Part shown: positions 33,776 through 44,436 of the stretch, one piece after another
Position numbering within the stretch: position 1 is the first letter of the stretch
Layout of the letters: every line of letters begins with the position of its first letter
Source of the DNA: Artocarpus heterophyllus
Lineage: Eukaryota; Streptophyta; Magnoliopsida; Rosales; Moraceae
Direction of reading: 5' to 3'
Assembly: GCA_025403435.1 (NCBI GenBank)
Contig: CM046350.1
Location: 31,897,346 to 31,961,345, forward strand
DNA length: 64,000 nucleotides
Translations under genes and position numbers: made by a program
The notes under the pieces: generated by a model
What the model was told of the DNA's origin: nothing
Databases searched by the model: none
What the model saw: only the letters and a program-made list of their open reading frames with translations

Positions 33776-35295
33776 GAATTGAAAGTAAAGCGTACATGAA
33801 TGAAAGTGCATTGGTAACTATGTTTTCCTTACCTTGCTTGCATTTGATCACATGCTGGAATGTCTTAATGAACTCCACCAATTTGGTATGGCATCTACTA
33901 AACTTGTGCTGCCCCTTTAAATACTTCAAGGATTTATGATCCGTATGAATCACAAACTCTTTCGGCAAAAGGTGGTGTTGCTAAGTCTCTAAAGTTTGAA
34001 ACAATGCGTACAATTCTTTATCGTAAGTGGGATAGTCTAGGGCTGCCCCACTCAACTTTTTGCTAAAGTATGTAACCGGCCTTCCCTCTTGCATCAACAT
34101 ACCTCCAATACCTATACCTGAAGCATTACACTCAATTTCAAATGTTTTAGCAAAGTTAGGTAAAACAAGTAAAGGTGCATTGTCAATTTTTCCTTGACGA
34201 GTTTGAATGCCTTTTCTTGCTCCTCTCTCGATTTAAGTAGAACATTTTTCTTGATGACTTCAGTTAGGGGTGTGGCAATGGTGCTAAAGTCCCGAACAAA
34301 GTGTCGGTAAAAACTAGCCAAGCCATGGAAACTTCTTACCTGGTTCATCGAAGTGGGCGTGGGCCACTCTTGAATTCCCTTCACCTCTTCCTCATCTACT
34401 TCAATCCCTTTAGTATTTACAACAAAACCAAGAAACACAAGCTTATGCGTGCAAAAGGTACACTTGTTAAGATTAGCAATTAACCTTTCTTTTTGTAAAA
34501 CCTCTAAAACAAGTTTAGATGTTCAACATGATCGTCCAAGTTTTTGCTATAAATCAAAATATCATCAAAGTAGACAAGCAAGAATTTACTAATGAAAGGA
34601 TGCAAAACATGGTTCATAAGTCTCATGAAAGTACTAGGTGCATTAGTTAATCCAAAAGGCATAACTAATTATTTGTATAAGACATATTTTGTTTTGAAGG
34701 CAATTTTACACTCATCATCTTCTTTCATTCTAATATGACGTTATTTACTCTTAAGATCAATCTTAGAAAGCACACAAGATCCACACAGTTTGTCTAGCAT
34801 ATCATCTAATCAAGGAATGGGATGTCAATACTTTACCATAATGTTGTTCATGGCTCGACAATCAATGCACATTCTCCAAGTCCCATCCTTCTTAGGCACT
34901 AGCAACACTAGAACCACACATGGATGCATGCTCTCTTGAACATACCCCTTCTCCATCAGCTCATTAACTTGCCGTTGAAGTATCTTTGTCTCCTTGGGAT
35001 TACTTCTATAGGCAGGTTGGTTTGGAATTGTTGCACCAGGTATGAAATCAATTTGATGTTCAATTCCATGAATTGAAGGTAAACCAGAAGGCACCTCTTT
35101 GGGGAAAACATCCACAAAATCTTGCAAAAGAGAAACAATGTTGCTTGGGAAAGAACCGGTAAGATTGTTATTATTTAAAAGGGCCTCCTTGTACATGAGC
35201 ACTATAAGGGGCTGTTGTGAAAGTAAAGCACTCTTGATGTCACTTTTCTTTGCAATAAAGTTGTATTTTTCCTCTCTTGCACACACTAAGGCCAC
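33776..35295 (-). pseudogene. Gypsy-3 reverse transcriptase and RNase H
   Basis: RT starts after DFVDVFPKEVPSGLPSIHGI (about 35060-35130) and has VLLVPKKDGTWRMCIDCRA (34850-34900). The catalytic box reads [11 protein letters not shown] (about 34545-34575). MFLGFVVNTKGIEVDEEEVK, FHGLASFYRHFVRDFSTIAT and the RNase H motif [16 protein letters not shown] follow (33920-33955). The CIDCRA segment and the YFDD box lie in different frames. RNase H is truncated at 33776. Confidence 0.87.
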
Positions 35296-35480
35296 AACTA
35301 TCTCCTTTTTACTCTCTCTCTCTCTTTCACGTATTTACTTGTCTCCTTTTCTCTCATCTCCTTTTCTTTTTTCTCAAGCTCAGCCTCTCTCACTTTTTCT
35401 TTTCTCTCAGCCTTGGCCTCTCTCTCTTTTTCTTTTCTCTTTTCACTCTCTTTGCATCTTTAGCTGATCCTCAAGAACTT
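35296..35480 (-). pseudogene. Gypsy-3 Lys/Glu/Arg-rich linker
   Basis: A CT-rich strand (plus) that on the minus strand spells repeats of KEREKR and EKEREAKAE between protease and RT. It looks like a charged helical spacer seen in some plant Gypsy polyproteins. The plus-strand open frames here (Ser/Leu/Phe-rich) are shadows. Confidence 0.65.
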
Positions 35481-35499
35481 GTTTTGGAGTCAATGGTAC

Positions 35500-35900
35500 A
35501 AGTGATATAGGTTGCTTTTTAGTGATGAAAGAATACCTATTGGTAAAACCATCATGTGTAACTCGTCAATCATACTGCCATGGTCTTTCCAATAGAATGT
35601 GACATGCGTGCATCGATACCACATCGTAAAGCACCTCATCATCATACTTGCCAATAGAAAACACCACCAACACCTATTTTGTCATCTTACTTTCTCTGCA
35701 ATTGTTTAGCCATTGATGTCGATATAGTTGTGGATGTTTCAAGTTCGGTAATGCCAATTTCTTCACTAGTTTGATGCTGGCCACGTTGGTGCAACTCCCA
35801 CCATCGATTATGCACTGCAAACTTTGCTTTTCATGAAACACTGAGCATGAAACAAGTTCTCCTGCTAGTTATTTTCTTCTTCCTTAACCTACACGCAAAC
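35500..35900 (-). pseudogene. Gypsy-3 aspartic protease
   Basis: The minus strand reads CIIDGGSCTNVAS (about 35775-35815), with DGGS at the active site instead of the usual DTGA or DSGA. That variant is known from a group of plant Gypsy elements. The hydrophobic HVTFYWKDHGSM-type end of the domain lies near 35580-35620 in a shifted frame. Frame breaks prevent translation. Confidence 0.7.
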
Positions 35901-36059
35901 AGTTCGTCTCGCCACTAATAATTCTCCTTCTATAGCATATTGTCCATCATAGGCTTCAAGAGGTGGCATGTCAACTACTTCATCTTTGTGTTCATTTTTT
36001 GACTCAATCTCTCCTTGAGCATTTATCATTATCACCCTTTTATTCAGACATTAGCTAAC

Positions 36060-37314
36060 TATATGACCCCTGCCTTAACATTTGAAACACTTATGTGGTG
36101 TTTGGAAGGGTGGTGGAAATCGTTGGTTAGAACTACTTTTGCTGTAGCATGTGAGAGCTTTACACTGTAGCAATTTTTTATTATTATTACTATAGCATGT
36201 GAGAGCTTTACACTATTCATAACTGAGTTTGTGGTGGGAACTGTGATTCCCACCACTTAGCCAAACAGCCAGTTAATGTCATAGTTGCGAGAAGTAGATG
36301 ACTCGGTGCTACCTAGTTTTGGTCTCACAGCTTGTTTGCCATCCTTAGAGGGGTTCAGACTTAGGCCTAATTGATGGAAATTCATCCTGTTTAGGGGCTG
36401 GTTTCCATGAGTTTATTGCAGCCATGATTGTTCCCTTCTTAGCCACGATCCTTTGCTTCAATTGTTGGTCAACTTTGATGGCTTAGTACACTATATCCGT
36501 CAACTCAACATAATGTTGTATCTCCACCACATTTGCTATCTTTTAGTTTAAACCACATAAGAACCTTGCCATGGTGGCTTCTTTGTCCTCCTCCACATTC
36601 ACTCAGATCACCACAACCTCCATCTCTTTGTAATATTTGTCTACGCTATTGGAACCTTGGGTTAGACGTTGCAATTTGTTGAACAACTCCCGATGGTAGT
36701 AGCTTGGAATGAAACATCCTCTCATGATTGCCTTCATCTTGTCCCACATCTCAACAGAACATTCTTGATTTCTCCTCTAATCCTTTAACAATTGGTCCCA
36801 CCAAACAATAGCATAATCATTGAATTTAATTGCAGCAAGCTTTACCTTTTTGATTTACAGAGTAATTATGACAATCGAAGACCATCTCCATTCTCTTCTC
36901 CCACTCTAGATAAGCCTCAAGATCATTTCTATCTTGGAAGGATGGAATCTTCACCTTAATTCTTCCCAAATCATCATCCCTCCTAGGTCTACCCATCCTA
37001 ACTTCTCTATTCCTGTAACCACGCCCAAACCTGCTTGGTTCATTGGTGGTTCATCCAACTCCTCCAACTCCTTTTCATCTATAACATCACCCCATTGAGC
37101 CCGTAGTTGCACATGCCTAGGTGGTTGCCTAATAGGAACATTTTGAGGTTGTCCCCTAGTTGTCTCCTCTTCTAACCTATCCATCCTCTCATGTATTTGC
37201 TCTAATTTTGCCCTCATCATCTATCTCATCTCCCCTAACAATACCTGTATTGTACGTTCGGAGTGGTTGGTTATTGTACCTCTTCGGTTGAGTTTTCTTC
37301 TTGTTTATGTGACA
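36060..37314 (-). pseudogene. Gypsy-3 gag, with a MITE inside
   Basis: The start is at the ATG at 37314 (MSHKQEENST), soon broken by stops. A coiled coil follows (MRAKLEQIHERMDRLEEETT, 37165-37220). EAYLEWEKRMEMVFDCHNY (about 36860-36920) is the conserved Gypsy gag core. The zinc knuckle KCFKC-GRGHIVS (about 36055-36090) lies just beyond a MITE insertion at 36097-36270. Confidence 0.8.
36097..36270. mobile_element. hAT-like MITE inserted in Gypsy-3 gag
   Basis: Inverted ends GTGTTTGGAAGGGTGGTGGA (36098-36117) and the complement of TCCCACCACTTAGCCAAACA (36248-36267). Inside, GTAGCATGTGAGAGCTTTAC occurs twice (36134-36153 and, with one change, 36192-36211). The sequence interrupts the gag frame next to the zinc knuckle. 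No clean 8-bp target duplication is visible. Confidence 0.7.
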
Positions 37315-38206
37315 TGTTTAGAATCTATAAAACAAGATTAGAAACCTGAAAAGCACTCCTCTACGTGTTTCACTCAAGAAAGATTCACTCGCTCTCGTGT
37401 TTGGCATTCAACCGGCTTTTACCCCGTTATGTTATCACCACTCTTGCCTTGTTCCATTCATTGCGTCTTCTTTAATTCTTAATTAGACTCATAAACAATC
37501 AAGTTTCAAGCAGCAATTCAAGATAATGAACAACCAAGACAAACCACAAGATTCACTAAAAAATTCTTAAGAAATTGATGCAAGCAATTTAAAAGTGGCA
37601 AACATGGCTCAAGAGTAAGGAATGCCAGGTCATCACCACAAGAAATTACGTATATAATGAGCAGCAGCAAATCTGATTTTTTTTCCTATTCTTTTCTTTC
37701 TTTTCTTTTCTCTCTTTTCTTTCTTTTGTCTTTCTTTTCTTTCCTTTCATGCCCCTTTTTTTTATGAATTATGAATAAGCTGCTAAAAAAAAAAAAAAGA
37801 ACGAGTCAAGAAGCTGATAGAAACCAAACTCACCATTCAGCTGGGGAATGAAATTCAGCTAGCATGCAAACAAACCCTCAAGACTTCGTCCAAAACCAAC
37901 CAAGACGCTTATTTGTCTAGGGAGGATTTAAGAAATTCAGACCCAAACAAGGAAAGCCTAGTTTGATTCGACTAGGAACAAGATAACCCCTAGGAAACCC
38001 TAACATAGAATTTCGGCCACCAATAGGAAACCAAAGGGAAGAAGGAAAGCAAGAAATCCTAGTGTGATTCAAATAGGTAGAATAACCCGAATTCATGAAT
38101 TCTAAATCAATTTTCTTTTTGTTTTGTACTTTTAGGATAATTCAAGATTCAAAGAAAAGAAACAATAGAGCAAATAAAGATAATCAAACTTTCCTTGGAA
38201 CCAAAA
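37315..38206 (-). other. Gypsy-3 leader
   Basis: Untranslated region between primer site and gag on the minus strand. It includes a CT-rich tract (37675-37750) and an A-run (37784-37798). No other feature. Confidence 0.55.
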
Positions 38207-38218
38207 GCTTTGATGCTA
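38207..38218 (-). other. Gypsy-3 primer binding site (degenerate)
   Basis: On the minus strand TAGCATCAAAGC, 9 of 12 matches to TGGTATCAGAGC, two bases after the LTR end GTCCATATCA. Confidence 0.65.
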
Positions 38219-38220
38219 AC

Positions 38221-38600
38221 TGATATGGACCTTGCTAATGATGTGATGAAAGCCAACACCAAGAGTGGAATTCGAACCCCAAGACCTTCAAGATGCAAGT
38301 TTGTGAGTCTTGGCCCATTACCTAGCAAGATAAGAACCAAGAACTACAGAGGATTGAAAACACCACACCAAGAATCTCAAGAACAACTCAAGAATTAAGA
38401 TGATAAGTTTGATTGTTGGACACCACAAAAATTAACTTGATAAGTTCAAGAGGCCATTCAAGAACCCAAGAAGACACCAATAGGTGTGAGAAAACACTCT
38501 AAAAATATTATTCTTTTCATACCCCTTTAGCTAACTAATAAGCTCATGTAAAGCTTGTTTAGTTAGGATAAGAAGCATTAACCTTTCAATTTCATTTTAA
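38221..38600 (-). repeat. Gypsy-3 5' LTR, inner segment
   Basis: On the plus strand it starts TGATATGGACCTTGCTAATG and aligns with the ends of the solo LTRs (TGATACGAACCTCGCCAATA at 41880). The right border with the nested LTR is not sharp (38600-38690). Confidence 0.7.
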
Positions 38601-41020
38601 GTGTTATGGTTTACTTAAAATATACATTTTAGTATAAAAGAGTTTTAAAACTATTGTTTCATTCATTTCCTTATTTACAATATATATATATATTATTCAA
38701 ACTTAGAAATATGAACATAACTCTGCTATTACATCTAGACTTAGTAACATATGTCTGTTCACAAAAACTATAACAGAGCTACTAAGTTTTACAAAACAGA
38801 GTTCCAAGATACGTTTTAAAAGCTCTAAAACATGGCATGTCAACAAATATCTATCTGGTAGTTCTGGATACTCGCCCAACCCCTAACCCTGTACACCCTT
38901 ACCTGCATCATAAGAACTATAATGAGCTAAAAGCTCAATAAACAGAAACTAATGCATAAACATAAACATTGAATAAGAATGCAATCAGACATTTTATTTT
39001 ATCTGTTTTCTTTCAACAATTATTTTTTCTTTTGGGTACCCTTGGAGTGTGGTACTTAATTGGCAATGATAGGCCGTGGTTTTCGGCACTTGTTCATCAT
39101 TTTGGCCAATGTAACAATAATAATACAGGGTTTGCATCTTGTTCTTTAGACCTTAGGTATTTGCCGTATTCAGTCTCAATCCTTGTGGCTTTTCTTATCT
39201 TGGTTTTTCAACCTTACAGTATTCACCACCTTTTATTTGGTTTGCCAGTCCCTCCTATGTCTCGTGCCTACCCGACCACCAATAAAGCACCAAACCTCCA
39301 TTTTAGTTAAAAACCTCATTTCTTTTTTAGATCACATCATGTGTTCTAATGTAAATGTCATGAATCATGAATGATTTTAAACAATCTATATCATTTCCAA
39401 ATAACGACAATCTAATCAATGCACCTTAAAACATAACATGACATAGTTCTTGTGATGTAGTAAAAAGTATTTCTACTTACCTCGAGTTCAATTTGTGTTG
39501 AATGAAAATATCAGTCCCCTTAGAAGATAAGATCTGCTAAAGGCCTAGCATTATAAAATCATATATACCACTCAATTCTTCAATAAACAAGCTAAATGGA
39601 TTATGTTATAAGTTCAAATTACAATGGCTTTACATTAATTCAAACACAAAATAGGTTGAACATCAAAATATTACAATGCACACCTTTTGCCATGGAACAT
39701 GCTATATTACTAAAATTAAGATTAAACATGAAGATTAAAAGTTTAATAATCTCAACAAACATGTTCTTCAGCTCATTCTAATATCATGTCAAACACAACA
39801 ATTTTACCTCTTTCTATCCAAAATTAGGTCTTTAATAAATAAGTGACATTTCCAAACATCAAGTTTAAGGGAGGTATATAATCTTATAAAAACAACCTAA
39901 TACATGAAAATCAAACATGGTGCAAATTCGATTTTCCACTTAACCTGGTTTTGCATTTTCTTTCTATAGATTCAGAAATAACATTCAAACTAATTCCCAC
40001 CTATTTATAAGCATTCAAAATCACTTAATATACACTTTGGATCAATAGAAATAAAGGAAGTAATCAGATTTCTCAAGATTATCAGTTTTACAAAGAAACT
40101 AAGTTAAATAGCTTAGTTTGAGCTCAAATCAGTTCTAGCTTACTTTCTCCACATCTATAATCATATTTAATAGAAAATAACTTCATTTCATCATAAGAAA
40201 CAAAAATATGGAGGGTACCTTGTCAGGTTTGAAGTTAGGGCTCTATTGGAGGTCAAAACACTTGATTTTCAAGTTCAAAATGGTGAAAACTTGGGGCTGG
40301 TTTATGTAAGTCGAATTTCTATGGCCTTGTTTATGTTTTTGTGAACTTTAGGACATGGAAAATGGAGGGGAAAAAGTGGGAAGAGTGCTGGGCATTTTCA
40401 GACCCACTTGAGGAGGAAAGAGGCAAAAATGAACATTCTAGTTTATGTAACTTGGTCTAGATTAGGTAAGAGAAGTGAGGAGTTTGCATGGGGGCTTTTT
40501 TCATTCTTTTCTTGGTCTTGACATGTGGAAAGAGTACTAAGTAAGTGAATTTAGCTAATAGCTAGCCACTTAAATCTAGTACGAACAAGAGTAATTCAAT
40601 CTATTATAACCTAGTCAACAAACCAATCAAACTGTACCATTTTGCTTTCTTTCAATTTCAATCAAATTTTTCTACTTCAAATACATAAATGGGCAAACCA
40701 GTCAGTTTAGAATGCATTTAAAATAGAAAAACACTTTCTAATCAATTCGTAACCATTTAGCACATCAATCTTCCTTACCGAGAAACCAAGCTATTCATTA
40801 CAACTAGAGCCTTTTTAAAACATGTTAAATCATATATTAATAATTCAATGCCATATTTATGAATATAAACATGTTTATGTATGATTTAATTTTAAAAATA
40901 ATGAGTACTCATTCTCGTAAGATATGCCTTTTATATGCTCAAAATTCTATAACGTTCGTTAAATGCATAGACATGCAAGATGCTTATTACTGACTAATTG
41001 TGAGTTAAATGGGCATTACA
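38600..41020 (-). mobile_element. LTR of another Gypsy element nested in the Gypsy-3 5' LTR
   Basis: The minus-strand start TGTAATGCCC at 41020 is a typical Gypsy LTR head. The body holds GAGCTTTTAGCTCATTATAG and GATGCAGGTAAGGGTG motifs (38905-38940) seen in plant Gypsy LTRs. Length is about 2.3-2.4 kb. The sequences on its two sides are the two parts of one Gypsy-3 LTR, so it is an insertion, probably a solo LTR. The left edge and target duplication are not resolved. The open frame at 38969-39310 (plus) is not a gene. Confidence 0.65.
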
Positions 41021-41455
41021 ATTTTTCTATCTCAAAAGCAAAGCTGAATTTTAACCCAAACCTATGGACAGCCAATGGTAGATTGACGCGTGGCGATCCT
41101 CCTTAATCAAAATATGAGAAATTCGGCAAAAATAAACTCTAAAAGAGAAAAGTTTCCTAAAAATTACAAAATTAACAAATTAAATTCATTGGCCCCCTTA
41201 ACTTGAATCTTCTAGAACCTTAATCATAGTGACTAAGCTCCCTTGAAATTGATTTGGGCTTATGCCAGCCTTCAATTGCATGCCACATCAACTTCTTGAA
41301 TCAACCCATTTAATGCCTCTCTAAAGCGCTTAACTCTTGTAATCAGACCACTTGGCAAGCTAAATGGATCATGCACAAGCTGCCCTTGAGTCCCTCCAAG
41401 CCCACGTGTGAGTTCCTCCTCTTGTATGCATGGTTGTGCCGCATTGTTTGCATCA
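41021..41455 (-). repeat. Gypsy-3 5' LTR, outer segment with pol C-terminal codons
   Basis: The minus strand begins TGATGCAAACAATGC at 41455. From LTR base 2 an open frame of 66 codons runs to a TGA at about 41255: it opens DANNAAQP and later reads FSLPSGLITRVKRFREALNG. This is the same C-terminal pol segment found at the start of the two solo LTRs. The satellite array abuts at 41456. Confidence 0.75.
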
Positions 41456-41879
41456 ACTTCACTATTGTTTCTACAGCTAAATTAGTGTGTCTTCCACACA
41501 AGAATTGAGAAGATGGCTTGCTTAAACAAGTTTAAGTTCTAACAAGTTTTTTCAATTCAATATTGTTGCGATGACCAAATCAATGTGTTTTTCATAGAAG
41601 AAGTGAAAACAACTTGTGCTTCAATAAGAAATAAGTTTTAACTAGCTGTTTCATTTCACTATTGTTTCTATGACTAAATTATAATTAGTGTGTTTTTCAA
41701 ACACGAAGTGAAAAAAAGGCATGCAAAAATAAGATAGAAGTTTTACCAAGTTTTTCAATTCACTATAGTTTCCATGACCAACTCAGTGTGTTTTTCCTGC
41801 AAGAAATAAAAAGTAGACATGTTTAAATAAGAAATAAGTTTTAACAAGTTTAACAATTCACTATTGTTTTTGGGCTAAT

Positions 41880-42883
41880 TGATACGAACCTCGCCAATAA
41901 GGTCACGAGACCCTTGAATAAACAAAGTCTCCAAGATTGTTTTAGAAACAAGGATGTATGAAACCATGACCCACTGGTTATAACGAAGCAAGAACCTTGG
42001 TATAATGAAGATGCCACAATCAAATATGAACGTTTGATTGATAAGTCAAAGTTAAATGCCACAGAAATTCTAATAAGTTCAAAAAGTTCTCAAAGAAAAC
42101 AAAGAGAATTTTTATCACACAAAGTTTGAATAAAAATCTAAATTGTGTCTTATTTCATTGAGCCAATGGCTATTTATAATACTAGATGATCAACAAATTT
42201 GAGGAAACTAAATCCTAATCAATCAACCCAATAAATAAAACACCTATTCTATAAAAGAAACTCCATCATCCTAAGTTTATAATTTAGGACAACAAATGAA
42301 CCTAATCTCTCAATTTTCCCTAAGTTATATGCCTATTCCTATAAAGGGAAACTAGATTGGTGCTTATGGGATTTAAAAAATGGGAAACTAAATCTTAATC
42401 AGCTTTTTTTAAAGGTAGGCACCTAAAATAGAGATTAGGAAAGTAATTAAATGGGCAACTATTCAAATGGGAAACTAACCAAATGGGAAAGTAACAAAAT
42501 GGGAAACTAACGAAACTAAAAAAAGGAAAGTACTTAAAATGGCAACAAGCCTTACAATTCATTTAACTTCTTAAATTAAAAGGAAACTAATTAGAAAACT
42601 AAAAGTAGCTTGAAAAGAGAACTTTCTTGCGTCTTGAATTGGCGTGTGCTAATTGAAGAAGAAAGGAAACTTTCTAAATTGGTCCAATGCTTGAATTTTA
42701 GTAATTCAAGCTTGTTGTAGGTGTTTTTCTTTACCTTTGGGCCTCCAATCATTTGTCTCAGTCCAAATGCTTTGAATCAGCCCATTAAGATGTTCTTTGA
42801 ATCTTTTAGCTCTAGCCCTTGTAACCGGCCCGATTGAGACTTGAATTGGAACCTTACTCCCTGAATTAGTCGTGTGCTCATCA
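41880..42883 (-). mobile_element. Solo LTR of the Gypsy-3 family (minus)
   Basis: 1004 bp, on the minus strand TGATGAGCACACG to GGTTCGTATCA. Flanking 5-mers CTAAT (41875-41879) and CTAAC (42884-42888) are a target duplication with one change, inside a satellite unit. Base 2 onward encodes 57 codons (opening DEHTTNSG, with GPVTRARAKRFKEHLNG, ending at TGA near 42709), the pol C-terminus. A TATTATAAATAGCC TATA box lies near 42172-42185 on the minus strand. Confidence 0.88.
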
Positions 42884-43590
42884 CTAACGTAGTGTGCTTT
42901 TCACATAAGAATTAAAAAAAAAAAAGGGCATGCTTAAATAAGATATAAGTCTTAACAAATTTTTTCAATTTACTATTGTTGCTATGGCCAATTCAATGTG
43001 TTTTTCATAGAAGAAGTGAAAAGAGGCTGTGCTTAAATAAGAAATAAGTTTCAACAGCCGTGCTTAACTAAGAATAAGTTTCAACAAGTTTTTTCATTTC
43101 ACTATTATTTCTATGGCTAAATTATATTTAGTTTGTTTTTCATACAAGAAGTGAAAAGAGGGCTAGCTTAAATAAGATACAAGTTTTAACAAGTTTTTTC
43201 AATTCACTATTGTTTCTATGGCTAAATTATAATTAGTGTGTTTTTCACACAAGAAGTGAAAAGATGGCATACTTAAATAAGATATAAGTTTTAACAAGGT
43301 TTTTCAATTCACTATTGTTTTGGGACTAAATTAGTATGTTTTTCACATAACAAGTGAAAAGAGGGCAAGCCTAAATAAGACATAGGTTTTGACAAGTTTT
43401 TTTAATTCACTATTGTTTCTATGGCCAAATCAGTATGTTTTTTACAAAAGAAGTGAAAAGAGCCCGTGCATATATAAGAAATAAGTTTTAACAATTTTTT
43501 CCTTTTCACTTTTACTTCTATGGCTAAATTATAATTAGTGTGTTTTTCACACACGAAGTGAAAAGATGGCATGCTTTAGTAAGTATAAGT

Positions 43591-44436
43591 TGATGAGGAC
43601 ATCAAGGCTGCAAGGAATTTTCATGATCTGATTCAAGTTCCAGTTGGTCTAGTGACGAGGACTCGAGCTAAAAGATTCAAAGAAGAGCTAAATAACCTGG
43701 TCCAGAGAGTTCTATAACAAGAAGAGAGTGTGTTCACTATTGAGGGTGAGCAAAGGCTGGTTTTACTCATCAAAGTAGAGCCAGAAGGGAGCCAATTAGC
43801 CATACACGCACATCGAGTCATTGTATGGCCAACTTGCATGTTCATTCTGTACACGTACACATGTAGGAGTGGTGTGTCCAGCAAAGATTCAAGATTCAAG
43901 ATTCAAGATTTGAATTCTTTGTTCAAGATTTGAATTTGAATTCTTTGTAATCTTATTTTAGTTTAAGTTTTAGTTTCAGAATTTGAAATTTAGAATCTTT
44001 GTTTCAACTTTATTATAGGCGTGAATAGGAGGAAGGAATCCTAAGTTAAATAATTCCATCCTAGGGCTTTATTTAGGCGTTTCTTTTATTAAGGGTAGAT
44101 TAGGAATTTTACATTTAAAGATAAACCCTATGTGAATTTGGCCATATAAAGCCCTCTTTCAGATTATGCAATACAGTTTTTGATGTTCATTCATATTGAG
44201 AGTTATTCTTCTTGAGTTCTTCAAGAAACTTTTTCGAACTTATCAAGGATTCCCTGTGGCTTTCAATTGACTAATCAAAACGGACTTTCCATACCCATTT
44301 GTGGTCTCTCCATCATACCAAGGTTCTTGCTTTGCCAAGCAATGGGTCGCGATTCCACTCAACTTAAGAGGTCTTGGGGTTTGAATTTCTAGATTTGATA
44401 TCGGGTTTCGTCACGTGGTTGGCGTGGTTCGTATCA
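43591..44436 (+). mobile_element. Solo LTR of the Gypsy-3 family (plus)
   Basis: 846 bp, TGATGAGGACATC to GGTTCGTATCA, with a perfect 5-bp target duplication TAAGT (43586-43590 and 44437-44441) inside a satellite unit. From base 2 it encodes DEDIKAARNFHDLIQ and TRTRAKRFKEELNNLV before TAA at 43718-43720. The frame then continues (QEESVFTIEGEQ). TATA box CCATATAAAGCC at 44143-44154. Tandem AAGATTCAAGATTC repeats at 43886-43910. Confidence 0.92.

Larger units (their letters stand above)
33776..41455 (-). mobile_element. Gypsy-3: Ty3/Gypsy retrotransposon, 3' end lost
   Basis: In minus-strand order: 5' LTR (41455 down to 38221, split by another LTR), primer site, leader, gag, protease, Lys/Glu-rich linker, reverse transcriptase and the first part of RNase H. 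It ends at 33776 in YALLSILD, exactly where the Copia-5 remnant begins. Integrase and 3' LTR are missing from the window. Related solo LTRs lie at 41880-42883 and 43591-44436, and a fragment at 44900-45045. The right flank is the satellite array. Confidence 0.85.

Noticed and set aside
35099..35510. Plus-strand Ser/Leu/Phe-rich open frames
   Set aside because: Shadows of the Lys/Glu-rich Gypsy-3 linker on the minus strand.
38969..39310. Open frame of 113 codons with hydrophobic segments, possible membrane protein
   Set aside because: Lies within a Gypsy LTR on the opposite strand to its orientation; no family match and no coding context.
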